DNA of 64,000 nt from Nocardia rhamnosiphila NBRC 108938 (GTDB lineage Bacteria > Actinomycetota > Actinomycetes > Mycobacteriales > Mycobacteriaceae), in the NCBI RefSeq assembly GCF_000720425.1, contig NZ_JOAJ01000007.1:186001-250000 (forward strand). The letters are read 5' to 3'. Shown here one piece after another: positions 62,081 through 64,000 of this stretch (its first letter is position 1; each line of letters starts with the position of its first letter). The position numbers and the translations under genes were made by a program. The notes beneath the pieces are model-generated. The model had not been told where the DNA came from, made no database searches, and saw only the letters and a list, made by a program, of their open reading frames with translations.

Positions 62081-62145
62081 CCGGCGGCGGTCTCCGCGGG
62101 CCGCGCGGTACACCCCGGCCGACGCTCCTAGTAGCCTTGAACACC

Positions 62146-63267
62146 GTGCATCCAGACGTGACCGCCGACCTCGCCGAACTCGACGCGACCCTCAAGACCG
62201 TCGAATCGGTCCTCGATATCGAGGAGCTGCGCCGCCGCATAGACGAGTTGGAGCACCAGGCCGCCGATCCCGAGCTCTGGAACGACCAGGATCACGCGCA
62301 GCGGGTCACCAGTGAGCTCTCGCACGCCCAGGGCGAACTGCGCCGGGTCCAGGAGTTACGGCAGCGGCTCGAGGATCTGCCGGTGCTCTACGAGCTGGCC
62401 GAGGAAGAAGAAGGCGACGCGAAGACCAGCGCACTGGCCGACGCCGACGCCGAGCGGTCCGCACTGCACACCGATGTGGAGGCCCTCGAGGTCCGCACCC
62501 TGCTGTCGGGCGAGTACGACAAACGTGACGCGCTGGTCAATATCCGGTCCGGCGCGGGCGGCGTGGACGCGGCCGACTGGGCCGAGATGCTGATGCGCAT
62601 GTACATCCGCTGGGCCGACCGGCACAAGTACTCGGTCGAGGTCTACGACACCTCCTACGCCGAAGAAGCCGGCATCAAGAGCGCCACGTTCGCGGTGAAG
62701 ACGCCGTACGCCTACGGCACCCTCTCGGTGGAGATGGGCACCCATCGCCTGGTCCGGATCAGCCCGTTCGACAACCAGGGCCGCCGCCAGACCTCCTTCG
62801 CCGAGGTCGAGGTGCTGCCGGTGGTGGAGACCACCGACCATATCGAGGTCCCGGAAACCGATATCCGGGTCGATGTCTACCGATCCTCCGGGCCCGGCGG
62901 CCAGAGCGTCAACACCACCGACTCGGCGGTGCGGATCACCCATATCCCCACCGGGATCGTGGTGACCTGCCAGAACGAGAAATCCCAGCTGCAGAACAAG
63001 GTGTCGGCCATGCGGGTGCTGCAGGCCAAACTGCTGGAACGCAAACGGCAGGAGGAGCGCGCCCAGATGGATGCGCTCAAGACCAACGAGGGCGCGTCCT
63101 GGGGCAACCAGATGCGGTCCTATGTGCTGCACCCGTACCAGATGGTCAAGGATCTGCGCACCAACTACGAAGTCAACAACCCCTCGGCGGTACTCGACGG
63201 CGATATCGACGGATTCATCGAATCCGGAATCCGCTGGCGGATGAGTACAGTGCTGCAGGAGAGCTAG
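62146..63267 (+). CDS. prfB: Peptide chain release factor 2
   Basis: This 373-residue protein ends translation at UGA and UAA. It carries the coiled N-terminal domain, the anticodon-like tripeptide region [14 protein letters not shown] near residue 205, and the catalytic [14 protein letters not shown] with GGQ near residue 250. There is no in-frame UGA near the start, so the programmed frameshift of E. coli prfB is absent. The GTG at 62146 is the start. Confidence 0.97.
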   Translation: MHPDVTADLAELDATLKTVESVLDIEELRRRIDELEHQAADPELWNDQDHAQRVTSELSHAQGELRRVQELRQRLEDLPVLYELAEEEEGDAKTSALADADAERSALHTDVEALEVRTLLSGEYDKRDALVNIRSGAGGVDAADWAEMLMRMYIRWADRHKYSVEVYDTSYAEEAGIKSATFAVKTPYAYGTLSVEMGTHRLVRISPFDNQGRRQTSFAEVEVLPVVETTDHIEVPETDIRVDVYRSSGPGGQSVNTTDSAVRITHIPTGIVVTCQNEKSQLQNKVSAMRVLQAKLLERKRQEERAQMDALKTNEGASWGNQMRSYVLHPYQMVKDLRTNYEVNNPSAVLDGDIDGFIESGIRWRMSTVLQES

Positions 63268-63328
63268 CGGTCCCGATTCCGGGTCGCCGCAAGCCGTTTC
63301 GGTGATGCACGGGAGAGCAGGTGGTCTG

Positions 63329-64000
63329 ATGCATTCGGAGGGGGCGGAGGCCCTGGCGCTGTCGCTGGCGGCATCCTCGGAGGTCACCTCATGGCTGCGG
63401 TCGTCCGGCCTGGAGATCGTGCTGCTGGTCCTCGGCGCGATGCTGTTCGCCCGCTTCGCCACCTACGTCCGCGACCGGGTGACGCAGAAGATCGATTCCG
63501 GGTTCCGCGGCGGTGACGCGCTGGTCCGCTCCGAGGAGGCCAAGCACCGGCACGCGCTGGCGCAGGTGCTCACCTGGGTGGTGCTGACCGTGGCCTATGT
63601 GCTGGTCGCCATGGAGGTCCTGGGGCGGATCGGCTTCTCGATGTCGGGCCTGGTCGCGCCGGCGGCGGTCCTGGGTGCCGCGCTCGGTTTCGGCGCGCAG
63701 CGCATCGTGCAGGACATCCTGGCCGGGTTCTTCCTCATCACCGAACGGCAGTACGGATTCGGCGATGTGGTGCGGATCGCGGTGACCGGTATCCAGGATC
63801 CGGCCGAGGGCACGGTCGAGGATGTGACGTTGCGGGTCACCAAATTGCGTAACCCGGACGGTGAGGTGATCACCGTCCCGAACGGCCAGATCGTGAAAGT
63901 CACCAATCTGTCGAAGGATTGGGCCCGCGCGGCGATCGATGTCCCGGTCTCGGCCAGTGCCGATATCATCCGGATCAACGAAGTGCTGCACGAGGTGGGC
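63329..64000 (+). CDS. MscS-type small-conductance mechanosensitive channel (partial)
   Basis: The gene starts at ATG 63329, 61 bases past prfB, and runs off the right edge. It encodes two or three membrane spans (IVLLVLGAMLFARF; LTWVVLTVAYVLVAM) and the MscS pore helix and beta domain: SGLVAPAAVLGAALGFGAQR, then QYGFGDVVRIAV and VTVPNGQIVKVTN. Channels of this kind follow prfB in Mycobacteriales, with ftsE and ftsX normally beyond. The 3' end is outside the window. Confidence 0.93.
   Translation, partial: MHSEGAEALALSLAASSEVTSWLRSSGLEIVLLVLGAMLFARFATYVRDRVTQKIDSGFRGGDALVRSEEAKHRHALAQVLTWVVLTVAYVLVAMEVLGRIGFSMSGLVAPAAVLGAALGFGAQRIVQDILAGFFLITERQYGFGDVVRIAVTGIQDPAEGTVEDVTLRVTKLRNPDGEVITVPNGQIVKVTNLSKDWARAAIDVPVSASADIIRINEVLHEVG

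Overview
The window is high-GC actinobacterial DNA and most resembles the Mycobacteriales, probably Nocardia or a close relative. The reasons are: many GTG starts and overlapping stop/start codons; a Ddn-type deazaflavin (F420) oxidoreductase; a divergent gene trio laid out like M. tuberculosis Rv0539-Rv0541c (lipoarabinomannan methylthioxylose capping); an L-gulono-lactone dehydrogenase-like enzyme; a tmRNA with tag ADSNQREYALAA; and prfB followed by a MscS channel. All names come from reading the sequence and remembered families; no database search was run.

Left part (0-16.5 kb): a small secreted repeat protein behind a perfect hairpin; two copies of a module made of a GbsR/MarR-type regulator diverging from an ABC-2 exporter (1.8-4.1 kb and 7.4-10.6 kb) with nhaA, an alpha/beta hydrolase and a DinB protein between them; a GltS-type symporter; and a TetR plus Ddn-like operon with palindromes over its start. 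Several broken genes lie here.

Middle part (16.5-37.2 kb): about 20.6 kb bounded by a direct repeat of about 285-290 bp. The right copy runs into an intact tRNA-Ala(GGC); the left copy carries only the last 35 bases of that tRNA. This is the pattern left by an element inserted in a tRNA 3' end or by a segmental duplication, although no integrase is visible. Inside are two paralogous ECF sigma factors (one with a zinc-type anti-sigma factor), a methyltransferase and a flavoprotein, a redox cluster (type II NADH dehydrogenase fused to a membrane module, a membrane protein carrying two more copies of that module, a cytochrome b-like/molybdopterin protein, a DM13 protein), a CqsA-like alpha-hydroxyketone synthase, an epimerase, an operon of the capping glycosyltransferase with a two-component system, and an EgtD-like methyltransferase. 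Five exact promoter-like sites of one form, TGTAACG-N17-CACTG(A/G), and one weaker site lie upstream of these genes. Full -35/-10 pairs were found nowhere else in the window. The best candidate for a new system is this island-wide ECF sigma regulon joining envelope, redox and signalling genes.

Right part (37.2-64 kb): mostly housekeeping and metabolic genes: DsbA-like protein, MFS exporters, phosphoglucomutase, lactone oxidase, sirtuin, smpB and ssrA, an ArsR/MFS pair with a clear operator, a three-gene oxidoreductase/hydrolase operon, a WYL regulator, recQ, an SMP-30-like secreted protein, an ECF41-type sigma gene broken by a frameshift, hisN-like phosphatase, a divergent FMN reductase/XRE pair, prfB, and a mscS gene running off the edge. 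smpB lies 16 kb on the unexpected side of prfB, so the usual prfB-ftsEX-smpB order is broken.
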